From positions 2,418,001 to 2,482,000 of the forward strand of contig NZ_CP046027.1 in NCBI RefSeq assembly GCF_009671065.1: 64,000 bases of DNA, written 5' to 3'. The notes beneath the pieces are model-generated. The model worked only from the letters and a program-made list of their open reading frames with translations. It searched no databases and had not been told where the DNA came from. The DNA comes from Neisseria brasiliensis (lineage in GTDB: Bacteria > Pseudomonadota > Gammaproteobacteria > Burkholderiales > Neisseriaceae). Within the stretch, counting starts at the first letter, position 1, and the number at the start of each line of letters is the position of its first letter. The position numbers and the translations under genes were made by a program. Shown one piece after another: positions 51,403-59,177 of this stretch.

Positions 51403-52287
51403 TCATTTCCGAGAAAGAGGTTTTAATACTTTTCCTTGACGAATATATCTTTTTGTCATTTCAGGTGACGCATGTCCAAGCTGGTTTTTTGCGGCTTCTG
51501 CATCTTGGGATAGATAGATGTCAGTCCCTGCTTTTGCACGTAGGTCTCGGAATTGAAAGTTATTTAATTCTATAGCCATTTCAGGGTATTTTTCAGCTAG
51601 TTTTTTACGCAGCCTATTAAAACGGGCGCTTAGGGTTGATCTAGTAAGTGGCTTGCCATGGCTACTCGTAAATAGGTAGCCGCCTTTGGCACGTCTATTG
51701 ATGATTTCAGCCAAATCACCTGTTACTTCGAAGCGAAGCTTTACCTGTGTTTTCTGCTGTGTAATATATAAAACACCATCATGTATATGGTGACTGTGCA
51801 TATGTACAATGTCAATTGGTCGCTGGCCAGTAATATAGGCAATGTCCATAAGGTCTCGCATATCGGTATCGGCATGATCATAGACGAACTTATATAAATA
51901 GTCGTCAATGTAAACATCTTTTCGGCCTGTGAGTGTGTGCGTTTTTATGTTTTGGGTAGGGCTGGTTTTCTCGGTGTAGCCCCATGCGCGTGCTTGATTC
52001 CAAATGGCACGGAATACGGCAATTTCCATATTGGCGCCGCTCGGGGTAGCTTTCCGCCATTCTAAGTATTGGCTGATGTGTTGCGGCTGAATTTTCTCCA
52101 GCGGTGCATCAGGGTTGCCGAAAAACTCCCGCAGGTGTTTTATGGCGTGATTGTAGGTATTTTGTGTGCCTGATTTTTTATGGAGCGGCTGGTTTGGTTC
52201 TTGCAGAGGTATGGAAATGAGCAAAATCCGTGAATCGGCACGCGGCCAACAATGCCAAATCCGCCTTGCCGGTATCTGTAACCACAA
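51403..52287 (-). pseudogene. Phage tyrosine recombinase (integrase) lacking its N-terminal part
   Basis: The recognisable protein begins around KSGTQNTYNHAIKHLREFFG (core-binding domain) and continues through the catalytic domain. The active residues are Arg in ITGQRPIDIVHM, the RDLR block in FQFRDLRAKAG, GH in QLGHASPEMTKR and the nucleophile Tyr in KRYIRQG. The first 30 or so codons read antisense to the DUF1364 gene and show no homology, so the arm-binding domain (usually 60-100 residues) is missing. The break lies near 52150-52210. The protein is unlikely to be active, although the catalytic core is intact. Confidence 0.8.
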
Positions 52288-52513
52288 TCCCGAAACGGTC
52301 GTCTTGGCGCATTACCGCATGGCAGGAACATGCGGCATCGCCATGAAGCCGAACGATATTCAGGCAGCTTATGCGTGCAACCGATGCCATGATGCCGTTG
52401 ATGGTCGTCTGAAAACGGATTTATCGCATGACGAACTTCAGACGGCCTTTGCCGAAGGTGTGATGAGAACGCAGCAGCTTTTGATTAAACAGGGACTTTT
52501 AAAGGCGGGGTGA
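52217..52513 (+). CDS. DUF1364-domain phage protein (nuclease-like)
   Basis: This 98-residue protein closely follows the DUF1364 pattern of lambdoid phages (MSKIRESARGQQCQIRLAGI, ETVVLAHYRMAGTCG, CNRCHDAVDGR). Cys and His residues in LAGICNHNPE and CNRCHD suggest a zinc-bound HNH-like fold. In lambdoid phages the gene lies in the nin region before the late antiterminator. AGGTATGGAA precedes the ATG. An uptake sequence is embedded near its end (ELQTAFAEG). Confidence 0.85.
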   Translation: MSKIRESARGQQCQIRLAGICNHNPETVVLAHYRMAGTCGIAMKPNDIQAAYACNRCHDAVDGRLKTDLSHDELQTAFAEGVMRTQQLLIKQGLLKAG

Positions 52514-52515
52514 AG

Positions 52516-52647
52516 ATGGAAAATGACGATTTTGATTTAGACGGCATGGACGAAGCATTGAGCGCGTTTGACGGGGTAGAGGCGCCAGATGGTGTAGATG
52601 CGGAAATGGACGATGATGCGTGTGCCGGTGGTGCGTGTAAGATTTAG
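52516..52647 (+). CDS. Small acidic phage protein
   Basis: This 43-residue frame begins 2 nt after the DUF1364 stop, with GGGGTGAAG as RBS. It is strongly acidic (MENDDFDLDGMDEALSAFDG) and ends in a Cys-bearing GGACKI. No family recognised; tight spacing supports a real gene in the early operon. Confidence 0.55.
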   Translation: MENDDFDLDGMDEALSAFDGVEAPDGVDAEMDDDACAGGACKI

Positions 52648-52655
52648 GGGAAACG

Positions 52656-53213
52656 ATGTATCGAAACGTTGATGAGGCATTAAAGGAATCTTATAAGCGC
52701 GTTGTTATCGGCATTCAGCCGAAAAGCGGAACGGCGGCTGTTTGCGATAACATGGAACGGGGTGGGGCAACGATTTGCGGGGCGGTCGGACTGTTATCGC
52801 CTGAAGATAGATTAACCGATGTCGCATGGGTTATTGATGGCGTTGAATCTGTCTTGAATGACTATGAATTAGCGGTGGTTGAGTTATGTTACACCAGTTG
52901 TATAAAGGCTGATGGCATTGTTGATTTGGTTGCGTTTATCAGGCAGCAGAATAAGGGCGTTAATATTTTTATTTGCGAAGCTCTGGTATTTCATATTTTC
53001 GGCAATCTGAAACAAGAAGCCATACAGGATAAGTACGACTTAGGCCGAAAATATATCTACCGGCAGAAAAAGAAAGTCAATGCGATTGTCAACGCCCTAC
53101 TGAATAGCGCGTGGGCGAAACTTGACCCTGAATTTAGACGGCGCGGCATTATCGGGCGAGAACGGCCTTCAGACGGTCTGCCCTTTATCCAAGGCTGCCA
53201 AAGCTGCTTTTAA
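52656..53213 (+). CDS. Phage protein of unknown function, possible late regulator
   Basis: This 185-residue protein follows the small acidic ORF by 8 nt with GGGGAAACG as RBS. Residues about 115-155 (LKQEAIQDKYDLGRKYIYRQ and following) could form a helix-turn-helix. The position, just after DUF1364, is where lambdoid phages carry an antiterminator (Q), but no clear Q motif is seen. The last 45 nt overlap the convergent RHH gene. Function is not assigned. Confidence 0.65.
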   Translation: MYRNVDEALKESYKRVVIGIQPKSGTAAVCDNMERGGATICGAVGLLSPEDRLTDVAWVIDGVESVLNDYELAVVELCYTSCIKADGIVDLVAFIRQQNKGVNIFICEALVFHIFGNLKQEAIQDKYDLGRKYIYRQKKKVNAIVNALLNSAWAKLDPEFRRRGIIGRERPSDGLPFIQGCQSCF

Positions 53214-53354
53214 TACCGCCGTTTGGCTTTCGCCCCGTTCGGCGGCCAAACGTTCGAGCAGGGCAACGGTTTCGCTGTCGAGATTGAATTTCTTCTGCAC
53301 GATGCCGTGTTTTTCGTGGTATTTCCGATTGCGTTCGGTTTGAGTTTGCGCCAT
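53169..53354 (-). CDS. Ribbon-helix-helix DNA-binding protein
   Basis: This 61-residue protein has a charged N-terminus (MAQTQTERNRKYHEKHG) then the pattern VQKKFNLDSETVALLERLAA followed by ERGESQTAVLKAALAAL, which fits a beta strand and two helices of Arc/CopG-type repressors. AAGGAAAA lies upstream. It overlaps the 3' end of the convergent 185-residue ORF. It could be a phage repressor or the DNA-binding half of a small toxin-antitoxin pair; the tiny ORF upstream is the only candidate partner. Confidence 0.65.
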   Translation of the reverse strand: MAQTQTERNRKYHEKHGIVQKKFNLDSETVALLERLAAERGESQTAVLKAALAALDKGQTV

Positions 53355-53443
53355 GATTTTTTTTCCTTGATTTTTTGGGTTGGGTTTTGTAAGATTGAGG
53401 AATCGGGGCAGCGGCTGCTACCGCCACCCCGTCTTTCAGGTTC

Positions 53444-53509
53444 TTAGTAAGCCTTGCTGCTTACCAACATCAGAACCAGAAAAATAATGATTTGAAGAGT
53501 GTGCTTCAT
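53444..53509 (-). CDS. Possible 21-residue hydrophobic peptide
   Basis: The frame MKHTLQIIIFLVLMLVSSKA plus Tyr has one strongly hydrophobic stretch. AGAGGA lies 7 nt before the ATG, a strong RBS. It precedes the RHH gene on the same strand by about 90 nt. Size and composition resemble small membrane-active peptides, but coding status is unproven. Confidence 0.35.
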   Translation of the reverse strand: MKHTLQIIIFLVLMLVSSKAY

Positions 53510-53580
53510 TTCATTTTCCTCTGTGAGTGCCCATCGGAAACGGTGGTCATTTCCGCTTGTTGAACCACTCAACAGGGATA

Positions 53581-53600
53581 ATTGTAGTGTACATTACAAT
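53581..53600. promoter_or_regulatory. Operator-like palindrome in the phage regulatory region
   Basis: ATTGTAGTGTACATTACAAT is a 20-bp palindrome with one mismatched pair, centred on TGTACA. A related half-site pair (TACAAACTTGTA) lies at 53621-53632. TACAAT within it could be a -10 on the minus strand. The surrounding 53510-53740 holds no convincing gene. Confidence 0.4.
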
Positions 53601-53740
53601 AAAAATCCAGCCGCTGATATTACAAACTTGTACAACCGAAACGCTGACGAATTTACCGACAGCATGACACAGGTAGTCGAACTTCAGACAGCAGGCGGTT
53701 TGCAAAAAGTTCGGGTTTTCAGTTTGCGCGGTTGTCATTT

Positions 53741-53918
53741 ATCAGGCTGCGCCGTAAAACTTCGCCGTTCACGGCGGAGATATAAGGCGCGGACTGCGTA
53801 GCAGTCCTAAAACCGTTGATATTCAGTTAATCAGGCTGCGCCGTAAAACTTCGCCGTTCACGGCGGAGATATAAGGCGCGGACTGCGTAGCAGTCCTAAA
53901 ACCGTTGATATTCAGTTA
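53741..53918. repeat. Tandem duplication of an 89-bp IS left-end unit
   Basis: Bases 53741-53829 and 53830-53918 are identical. Each unit holds two stem-loops: CTTCGCCGTTCACGGCGGAG and GGACTGCGTAGCAGTCC. Each unit begins ATCAGGC, and ATCAGGC occurs again at 53919, so a 7-bp microhomology could have produced the duplication. Confidence 0.85.
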
Positions 53919-54332
53919 ATCAGGCGTTTTCTGCTGTTCAATATACTGCCGAATAATCGTAATCGGCGCACCACCACAGCTACCTGCAAAATAAGACGGC
54001 GACCACAACGCACCGCCCCATAATTTTTGTTTGATGCTTGGATAATTTTTCTGTCTAATCATGCGGCTAGATACACCTTTCAAGCTGTTCACCAGTTTTG
54101 AAATAGACACTTTGGGCGGATAGTTCACAAGTAAATGAACATGGTCATCTTCGCCGTCAAATTCCACCAGTTGCGCTTCAAAATCGGTGCAGACGCTCTC
54201 AAAAATACCGCGCATATCGTCCAAAATTTCTTTTGTGAACACTTTTCGGCGATATTTTGCGACAAATACCAAATGTACATGAAGATTAAAAACAACGTGC
54301 CGACCACGTCTTAAATCAGTTTCTTTTTCCAT
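53916..54332 (-). CDS. tnpA: IS200/IS605 transposase TnpA (Y1 HUH)
   Basis: TnpA is a small single-strand DNA transposase of 138 residues. The HUH metal site is DDHVHLLVNYPP (HVH) and the catalytic Tyr is in IRQYIEQQ near the C-terminus. KLWGGALWSPSYFAGSCGG is the conserved block between them. The frame is complete, so the element may be active. The last codons lie in the tandem repeat region. Confidence 0.93.
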   Translation of the reverse strand: MEKETDLRRGRHVVFNLHVHLVFVAKYRRKVFTKEILDDMRGIFESVCTDFEAQLVEFDGEDDHVHLLVNYPPKVSISKLVNSLKGVSSRMIRQKNYPSIKQKLWGGALWSPSYFAGSCGGAPITIIRQYIEQQKTPD

Positions 54333-54376
54333 AGACCAAGTGTAAAATTGCTAAAAATTCCATTATCCATGAAATC

Positions 54377-55519
54377 ATGTTAATACTCAAAACATTCAAA
54401 TTTGAACTGATGCCAAACGGCGAGCAAATCCGCAAAATGAAACAATTTTGCGGTTGTTCGCGTTTCGTATTCAATCGTGCTTTGGCGTATCAAAACGAAC
54501 AATATCAACAAGATAATTCGTTCAAATTTAGCTACACCAAAATCGCAAATTTGCTGCCTGAATGGAAACGAGAATTAGACTGGCTAAAAGACTGCCACAG
54601 CCAAGTTTTGCAGCAAAGTTTGAAAGACTTGGAAAGCGCATTCAAAAACTTCTTTGCCAAACGCGCAGATTTCCCCAAATTCAAACGCAAAGGCGAAAAA
54701 GACAGTTTCCGCTTTCCGCAAGGCTGTAAATTGGAGCAGCAAAATAATCGTATCTATTTGCCCAAAATCGGTTGGGTGCGCTATCGCAACAGCCGACACG
54801 TTTCAGGCAGCCTGAAAAACGTAACCGTATCGCAAAAATGCGGTAAATGGTTTGTATCTATGCAAACCGAAACCGAGCAGGAAATCGCGCAGCCAAACGG
54901 TGGCGAAACTGGGATTGATATGGGTGTTGCCAAATTTGCAACATTGTCCAATGGTCAGTTTTTTGAGCCAATCAACGCATTCAAAACGTTGAAAGGCAAA
55001 CTAGCAAAACTGCAAAAACAGTTCAAACACAAAACCAAATTCAGCAAAAACTGGCAGAAACTGAAAGCAAAAATCAGCCGTTTGCACCACAAAATCAGCA
55101 ATATCCGTAAAAACTACCTGCACCAAATCAGCAGCGCAATCAGCCAAAACCACGCGATTGTGTATGTGGAAGATTTGCAGGTGGCGAATATGTCCAAATC
55201 CGCTAAAGGCAACGCCGTGCAGCATGGAAAAAACGTTGCTGCCAAATCAAGCTTAAACCGTGCGATTTTAGACCAGTCTTGGTTTGAGTTTCGCCGTCAG
55301 TTGGACTATAAGCTGTTGTGGCGCGGTGGGCATTTGGTGGCTGTTCCGCCACAAAATACCAGTCGTTGTTGCCCAGCTTGCGGACATACTGCCAAAGATA
55401 ACCGTCAAACACAGGCAAACTTTGAATGTGTGCAATGTGGCTATCAAAACAATGCGGATATTGTGGGTGCAATCAATGTGTTAAAGCGCGGTCAAGAGAT
55501 TTTGGCAGCGCAAAAGTAA
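54377..55519 (+). CDS. tnpB: RNA-guided nuclease TnpB (IS200/IS605 OrfB)
   Basis: TnpB is an RNA-guided DNA nuclease that helps the element persist and is the ancestor of Cas12. The 380-residue protein is full length: N-terminal helix-turn-helix-like region (LMPNGEQIRKMKQFCGCSRFVFN), RuvC I with Asp in GIDMGVAKFATL, RuvC II with Glu in AIVYVEDLQVANM, a zinc ribbon (CCPACGH and FECVQCGY), and RuvC III with Asp in NNADIVGAINVL. All three catalytic acids are present. The 3' end and following DNA are expected to form its guide RNA. Confidence 0.94.
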   Translation: MLILKTFKFELMPNGEQIRKMKQFCGCSRFVFNRALAYQNEQYQQDNSFKFSYTKIANLLPEWKRELDWLKDCHSQVLQQSLKDLESAFKNFFAKRADFPKFKRKGEKDSFRFPQGCKLEQQNNRIYLPKIGWVRYRNSRHVSGSLKNVTVSQKCGKWFVSMQTETEQEIAQPNGGETGIDMGVAKFATLSNGQFFEPINAFKTLKGKLAKLQKQFKHKTKFSKNWQKLKAKISRLHHKISNIRKNYLHQISSAISQNHAIVYVEDLQVANMSKSAKGNAVQHGKNVAAKSSLNRAILDQSWFEFRRQLDYKLLWRGGHLVAVPPQNTSRCCPACGHTAKDNRQTQANFECVQCGYQNNADIVGAINVLKRGQEILAAQK

Positions 55520-55521
55520 AA

Positions 55522-55696
55522 TGAAGTTTCAGGGCAGGACGTGCCCGTAGCGTCTGTGAAGTGAACCGTGCAGTAAGGCGGTCAGCAGCAGAAACCCACC
55601 GAAGCGATTTGTGAATGGCTCAATGCCGTTCACAAATCGCCGTAGGAATTCCCTCCCTTCAGGGAGGGAAGGACGTCAACCTGCTGTGTGGTGATG
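55522..55696 (+). ncRNA. Predicted omega/right-end RNA of TnpB
   Basis: Three stem-loops follow the tnpB stop: GGGCA/TGCCC (55532-55546), a 12-bp perfect stem GCGATTTGTGAA with complement (55604-55640), and CCCTCCC/GGGAGGG (55651-55668). The element then ends in GACGTCAAC. This layout is that of TnpB guide RNAs, whose guide is the flank just past the right end; here that begins CTGCTGTGTGGTGATG at 55681. The exact 5' end cannot be set by eye. Confidence 0.55.
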
Positions 55697-56388
55697 CATT
55701 TGATGGTGAGTTATCCTTTAAAAAGTTGAAAGTTGCTAAAGGCACAGTTGCTTCAGACTGGACACCTGCCCCTGAAGACTTGGAAGCCAAAGCTGCTGCA
55801 ACCGAAGCGGCTTTAACCGAATTTAAATCGGCTCAGGCTGCTAAGGAGGAAGCTACTACCAAGAAGGTTAATGAAGCTATCTCAAAAGTGGGCAACGCTG
55901 AAGCCAAGTTGACGCAAACGCAGGAAACGCTTGCAGATACTAAGGGCAAGGTGCAATCCCTTTACACCTTAAAAGCTGAAACGCTAGCAGGTGGCCGAAA
56001 AGCAGTATCGGGCTTGATGATGGGTGTAGACGGGCAGACTGCCGATAGTCAAATCTTGCTGATGGCGGATAAAGTCGGGTTTGTGCAGCCGCATACCAGC
56101 AAGATTATCCCGATGATGACCGTCACCCGTAATGGTATGGCACTCAATGGTGACTTGGTCGCTGACGGCACGATTTTGGGTAGACATATTGCGGCGAAGC
56201 AGACGATTAGTGCGCCTGAGATTATAGGTGCAGGAGGTAAATTTCACCTAAGGAAAGATGGTACAGTGGTAATTTCCTCCAACCCTGTGACTAAAGTAGG
56301 TAAGAAAGTTGGTTACTACTTAGATGGTGACAGAACCGAGGTTTACGATGAGAATGGAGTATTACGAGTAAGGTTGGGAAAGTTGTGA
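55681..56388 (+). pseudogene. C-terminal fragment of a phage tail-tip (gpJ-like) protein
   Basis: The open frame after the IS carries about 235 residues. A helical Ala/Lys/Glu-rich stretch (LEAKAAATEAALTEFKSAQA) leads into a DUF1983-type block (SGLMMGVDGQTADSQILLMA) and the terminal GILGRHIAA-like region. These match the C-terminus of lambda gpJ-type host-specificity proteins, which are over 1000 residues. The N-terminal part is absent, so this is a remnant cut by the IS. The frame continues into the IS as far as 55615, which is not native. It overlaps the next gene by 4 nt (GTGA). Confidence 0.8.
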
Positions 56389-56789
56389 GTTATGGTTTAA
56401 ACATTTGGGATGATGAGGGCAATTTAATTCTGGATACCTCGGAAGCCCCTACCAAGATTGTCAAGCTGGTACTAGGGGAAGAGCGGGTTCAGTCGGGCGT
56501 AGTCCGGCTGCCTGCTGGTAGGTCTAGGTGGGCGATTATCCCTTACTATAATGGAACGGGTACCCCTAATTCTTGGACAGGTAACAAGAATTGGCCTCAC
56601 GTTTGGGAGGGGTCCGATAGCTTCTACAGGATTTCTGAGGAACTAAAATTTGACTGGGGGAACGTTACCCCAGTGCCACTAGATAGATATCCTACGGAGC
56701 AACAAATTCAAGAATTCTTTTTTAGCACTGAATACATCAATGTTTTTTACAGCAACGTAAATATAAATATTGCTTTTGTGGAGTTTTAG
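56385..56789 (+). CDS. Phage tail-associated protein (DUF6453-like module)
   Basis: The 134-residue product starts at GTG, overlapping the preceding stop. It begins YGLNIWDDEGNLILDTSEAP, a pattern (YGL, eight residues, G, four residues, D) shared with both halves of the next protein. The middle is Trp- and Pro-rich. Small proteins of this kind follow tail-tip genes in lambdoid phages. No further function is known to me. Confidence 0.7.
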   Translation: MSYGLNIWDDEGNLILDTSEAPTKIVKLVLGEERVQSGVVRLPAGRSRWAIIPYYNGTGTPNSWTGNKNWPHVWEGSDSFYRISEELKFDWGNVTPVPLDRYPTEQQIQEFFFSTEYINVFYSNVNINIAFVEF

Positions 56790-56790
56790 T

Positions 56791-57471
56791 ATGTATGGAT
56801 TAGTAACGTATAGAGAGGATGGTTCCGTACAACTTGACCAGAATCGTACAACGTTAGCTTTGGTGGCAAAAATTCCTGCCCGTGACTGGAGGCCTGACAC
56901 AGCTTCTGGTGAACAATTTTGCCTTGTCAATTTGCCTGAATGTAAACAGATAATTGTAGCGAGTAGCGTATGCCGCATTGGCAGATATTATTATAGCACT
57001 AAAGTATACCCCACAGCTTCGGGGGGTCGGGTTTTAAGAGTTAACTTTCCACGAGAGTTTCATGAGTTGACTGAAGAAGAGAAGGACAGCGTTTTTTGCT
57101 ATGTTTATGCAGATGTGCCTTCTTTAGCTCAATACCATCAAAGTCAGTACGGGTTGAGACTGTTTAATGAACAAGGGGAACTTGTCTTTGACAGTAATTT
57201 AAAATCATTGAAGATACTTGGCCGTTTGGATTTTTTATATGTGACGGGAAAAGCGAGACCTTTAGCAGCAACCTCTGAGTTTACTCAAAGATATCGGGGA
57301 TTCATGTTTGCTAACGAACGTTTTAGAGAGTTGGGCGAGGGGGTGTATAAATTTAATCAACCTGTATTGGTAGATGCTCCAGAGCGCAAGCTTGCAATAA
57401 TTGGTGTTCGTAATACTAAACTTAATCTGTATGATACTCTTGCACTTGTTGTAGATGTAACAAGTATGTAG
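56791..57471 (+). CDS. Phage tail-associated protein with two repeated modules
   Basis: The 226-residue product holds two modules starting at residue 2 (YGLVTYREDGSVQLDQNRTT) and about residue 123 (YGLRLFNEQGELVFDSNLKS), related to the start of the previous protein. Each is followed by a beta-rich stretch. GGAG lies 7 nt before the ATG. The DNA of this and the previous gene is A+T-richer than the flanks. Confidence 0.72.
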   Translation: MYGLVTYREDGSVQLDQNRTTLALVAKIPARDWRPDTASGEQFCLVNLPECKQIIVASSVCRIGRYYYSTKVYPTASGGRVLRVNFPREFHELTEEEKDSVFCYVYADVPSLAQYHQSQYGLRLFNEQGELVFDSNLKSLKILGRLDFLYVTGKARPLAATSEFTQRYRGFMFANERFRELGEGVYKFNQPVLVDAPERKLAIIGVRNTKLNLYDTLALVVDVTSM

Positions 57472-57558
57472 TTCTATATAGGCCGTCTGAAAATGACGGC
57501 CTTTCTCTTTAATCTTGCCCGCACTTGCGGGCTTTTTATTACCTAAGAAAGGAAATTT

Positions 57559-57888
57559 ATGGCAGCTAAACAGCAAATGATTATCGGCATCAAGGCCGAT
57601 GTTGAAGATGTGAACACCGGTGTTCCGGCATCGTTTCATATTATTTCGGGTGTTCACCTTGACTTAACCAACAAATACTACACGGCCACGGTTGACAGCT
57701 ATTACAACCAAGACTTGTACGACAAGGGCAAGCGCGCATTGGGCAGCGTGTCATTTTCGCTGTCTGAAGATCCGCCGCGTGGCGTGGATGTGATTGATTG
57801 GGCACTGACCTCATTGGTTGATAGCGACAATCCCAACCCGCATCAATTTACCGGTGCTGAGTTGGTTAAAGCTGACTTGAGCGAGTAA
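57559..57888 (+). CDS. Phage protein of unknown function
   Basis: The 109-residue product (MAAKQQMIIGIKADVEDVNT...) is acidic and likely beta-rich, with AAAGGAAA as RBS. It lies between the tail genes and the holin. No family recognised. An uptake-sequence hairpin follows its stop. Confidence 0.65.
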   Translation: MAAKQQMIIGIKADVEDVNTGVPASFHIISGVHLDLTNKYYTATVDSYYNQDLYDKGKRALGSVSFSLSEDPPRGVDVIDWALTSLVDSDNPNPHQFTGAELVKADLSE

Positions 57889-57895
57889 TCAATAC

Positions 57896-57922
57896 AGGCC
57901 GTCTGAAATTCAGACGGCCTTT
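57896..57922 (+). terminator. Uptake-sequence hairpin before the lysis genes
   Basis: AGGCCGTCTGAA and TTCAGACGGCCT have almost no loop and are followed by TTTA. It is one of few uptake pairs inside the prophage. Confidence 0.55.
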
Positions 57923-57939
57923 TACTTAAGGTTAATCAC

Positions 57940-58185
57940 ATGAAAAACTTTGAACAGCCAGTAACCGCTGCCTCTGATATTGCGAGCCGCTATACCTATG
58001 GCGGCGCTGGTGCTAGCGTGGTTGGCGCGTTGCTGCAAGTGGATTGGGCAATGTGGATAGGTGTTTTAGTAGCTCTTGGCGGATTTATTGTCAATGTGTT
58101 TTTTAAAATGCGAGAAGATCGGCGGCAAACAGAAAAACACGAACTGGAGAAAAAAAGATTGTTGAGGAGTTTCGATGCAAAATAA
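57940..58185 (+). CDS. Phage holin
   Basis: This 81-residue protein has two hydrophobic segments (residues about 20-35 and 36-54) and a highly charged tail (MREDRRQTEKHELEKKRLLR). That is the usual holin layout, with its position directly before an endolysin, which it overlaps by 11 nt. The holin opens the inner membrane for lysis. Confidence 0.82.
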   Translation: MKNFEQPVTAASDIASRYTYGGAGASVVGALLQVDWAMWIGVLVALGGFIVNVFFKMREDRRQTEKHELEKKRLLRSFDAK

Positions 58186-58681
58186 AACGAAATACTGGGT
58201 AGCCGGGCTGACTGTGTCGCTCGGTTTTTTTTCGACCTTAATCCAGCATGAGGGCTTTCGCGCGAAGCCTTACCGTGATTCGGTGGGCGTGCCGACTATT
58301 GGTATTGGTACAACCCAATACCCCGATGGCCGCCGCGTGAAAATGACCGACCCCGCAATTACGAAAGATAAGGCGGTGGAATATGCACGCGCCCACCTGT
58401 CGAAAGATGAAATCAAGTTTCGCGCCAGCATTCCGAATGTGGCATTGTCGCAGACTGAATATGATGTTTACCTTGATTTCGCATACAACTTCGGCATGGC
58501 GAACTGGAATAAATCGTCAATGCGCCGCGAATTGAACAAAGGCAATCACAAAGCCGCCTGCCAAGCCCTGTTGAAGTACCGCTATGCCGGTGGCCGTAAT
58601 TGCTCAATCCGCAAAAACAACTGCTGGGGCGTGTGGACGCGGCAGCTTGACCGTTACAACAAATGCATGGCGGCGAACTGA
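58175..58681 (+). CDS. Phage endolysin, lysozyme family GH24
   Basis: The 168-residue enzyme cuts the glycan strands of peptidoglycan. The T4/P21-type triad is Glu in HEGFRAK, Asp in KPYRDSVGV and Thr in TIGIGTT. The N-terminal hydrophobic stretch (YWVAGLTVSLGFFSTLI) directly before the catalytic Glu looks like a signal-arrest-release anchor, which would let it reach the periplasm without the holin. The C-terminus is basic with several Cys. Confidence 0.9.
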   Translation: MQNKTKYWVAGLTVSLGFFSTLIQHEGFRAKPYRDSVGVPTIGIGTTQYPDGRRVKMTDPAITKDKAVEYARAHLSKDEIKFRASIPNVALSQTEYDVYLDFAYNFGMANWNKSSMRRELNKGNHKAACQALLKYRYAGGRNCSIRKNNCWGVWTRQLDRYNKCMAAN

Positions 58682-58836
58682 TGGAAATTGATTTTTGCCG
58701 CCGCATGATTGCCGAATGGGAAACAAAAAGCCGCGAAGCCAGCGAATCCGCCGATTTGGCGGCTTTTGAACATGCCGAACGTGAACTATCCAATTATCGA
58801 ACCATGTTGGCCTACTACGAAAAGGAAGCGAAATAA
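58681..58836 (+). CDS. Small phage protein in the lysis cassette
   Basis: This 51-residue frame overlaps the endolysin stop by 1 nt (TGATG) and the Rz start by 1 nt (TAATG). The sequence is helical and acidic (MEIDFCRRMIAEWETKSREA...). No family recognised; the tight coupling supports expression. Confidence 0.65.
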   Translation: MEIDFCRRMIAEWETKSREASESADLAAFEHAERELSNYRTMLAYYEKEAK

Positions 58837-59177
58837 TGGTGTTTATTTTGAAATATTGGAAATGGTTGGCCGCATTGGCAGCTTTGATGGCCGCCGTGTG
58901 GCTTGTTGCCCTGTATAGCAACAACCGATACGAAGCAGGCTATAAAACGGCCTACGCAGAAGTGTCGGCACGTTTGGCCGAAGCAGCCAAACAGCAAGCC
59001 GAACAGGCACACCAAGCCAGCTTTGAATATCAGACGGCCAAAGCCGAAAACGAACAGAAAGAAAGAATCCGCTATGTTGAAGTACAAAAAATTGTCGAGC
59101 GCCCTGTATATCGCAATGTGTGCCTTGACGATGACGGCTTGCAAGAGCTTAACGCCACCATTGCCGACAGCGAGTAA
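58836..59177 (+). CDS. i-spanin (Rz-like)
   Basis: This 113-residue protein has an N-terminal membrane anchor (residues 7-26) and a long periplasmic coiled coil (ARLAEAAKQQAEQAHQASFE), the Rz layout. It disrupts the outer membrane together with Rz1. The Rz1 gene is nested in the +1 frame at its 3' end. Confidence 0.85.
   Translation: MVFILKYWKWLAALAALMAAVWLVALYSNNRYEAGYKTAYAEVSARLAEAAKQQAEQAHQASFEYQTAKAENEQKERIRYVEVQKIVERPVYRNVCLDDDGLQELNATIADSE

Larger units (their letters stand above)
53741..55680. mobile_element. IS200/IS605-family insertion sequence (tnpA and tnpB divergent)
   Basis: The element holds an intact HUH transposase (minus) and an intact TnpB (plus) in divergent order. The left end is marked by two stem-loops in a duplicated 89-bp unit; the right end by three stem-loops finishing in GACGTCAAC. 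As usual for this family there are no terminal inverted repeats or target duplications. The left boundary is uncertain by a few bases. It separates early phage genes from the 3' end of a tail gene. Confidence 0.85.

Noticed and set aside
51403..51480. Sequencing error as the cause of the short integrase
   Set aside because: The C-terminus is normal. The missing part is at the other end, where the frame runs into the DUF1364 gene, which fits a deletion junction rather than a single-base error.
53547..53738. A 63-codon minus-strand frame in the phage regulatory region
   Set aside because: Its start lies at the IS border with no native RBS, it crosses the operator-like palindromes, and it has no recognisable family. 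It may be the stump of a longer gene but cannot be supported.
53780..53918. rRNA- or tRNA-like hairpin series in the 89-bp repeats
   Set aside because: The stems do not make a cloverleaf, and their place beside tnpA fits IS end structures.
55615..55680. ATG at 55615 as the start of a tail protein gene
   Set aside because: These codons lie inside the right-end stem-loops of the IS; the tail protein is a fragment with no native start.
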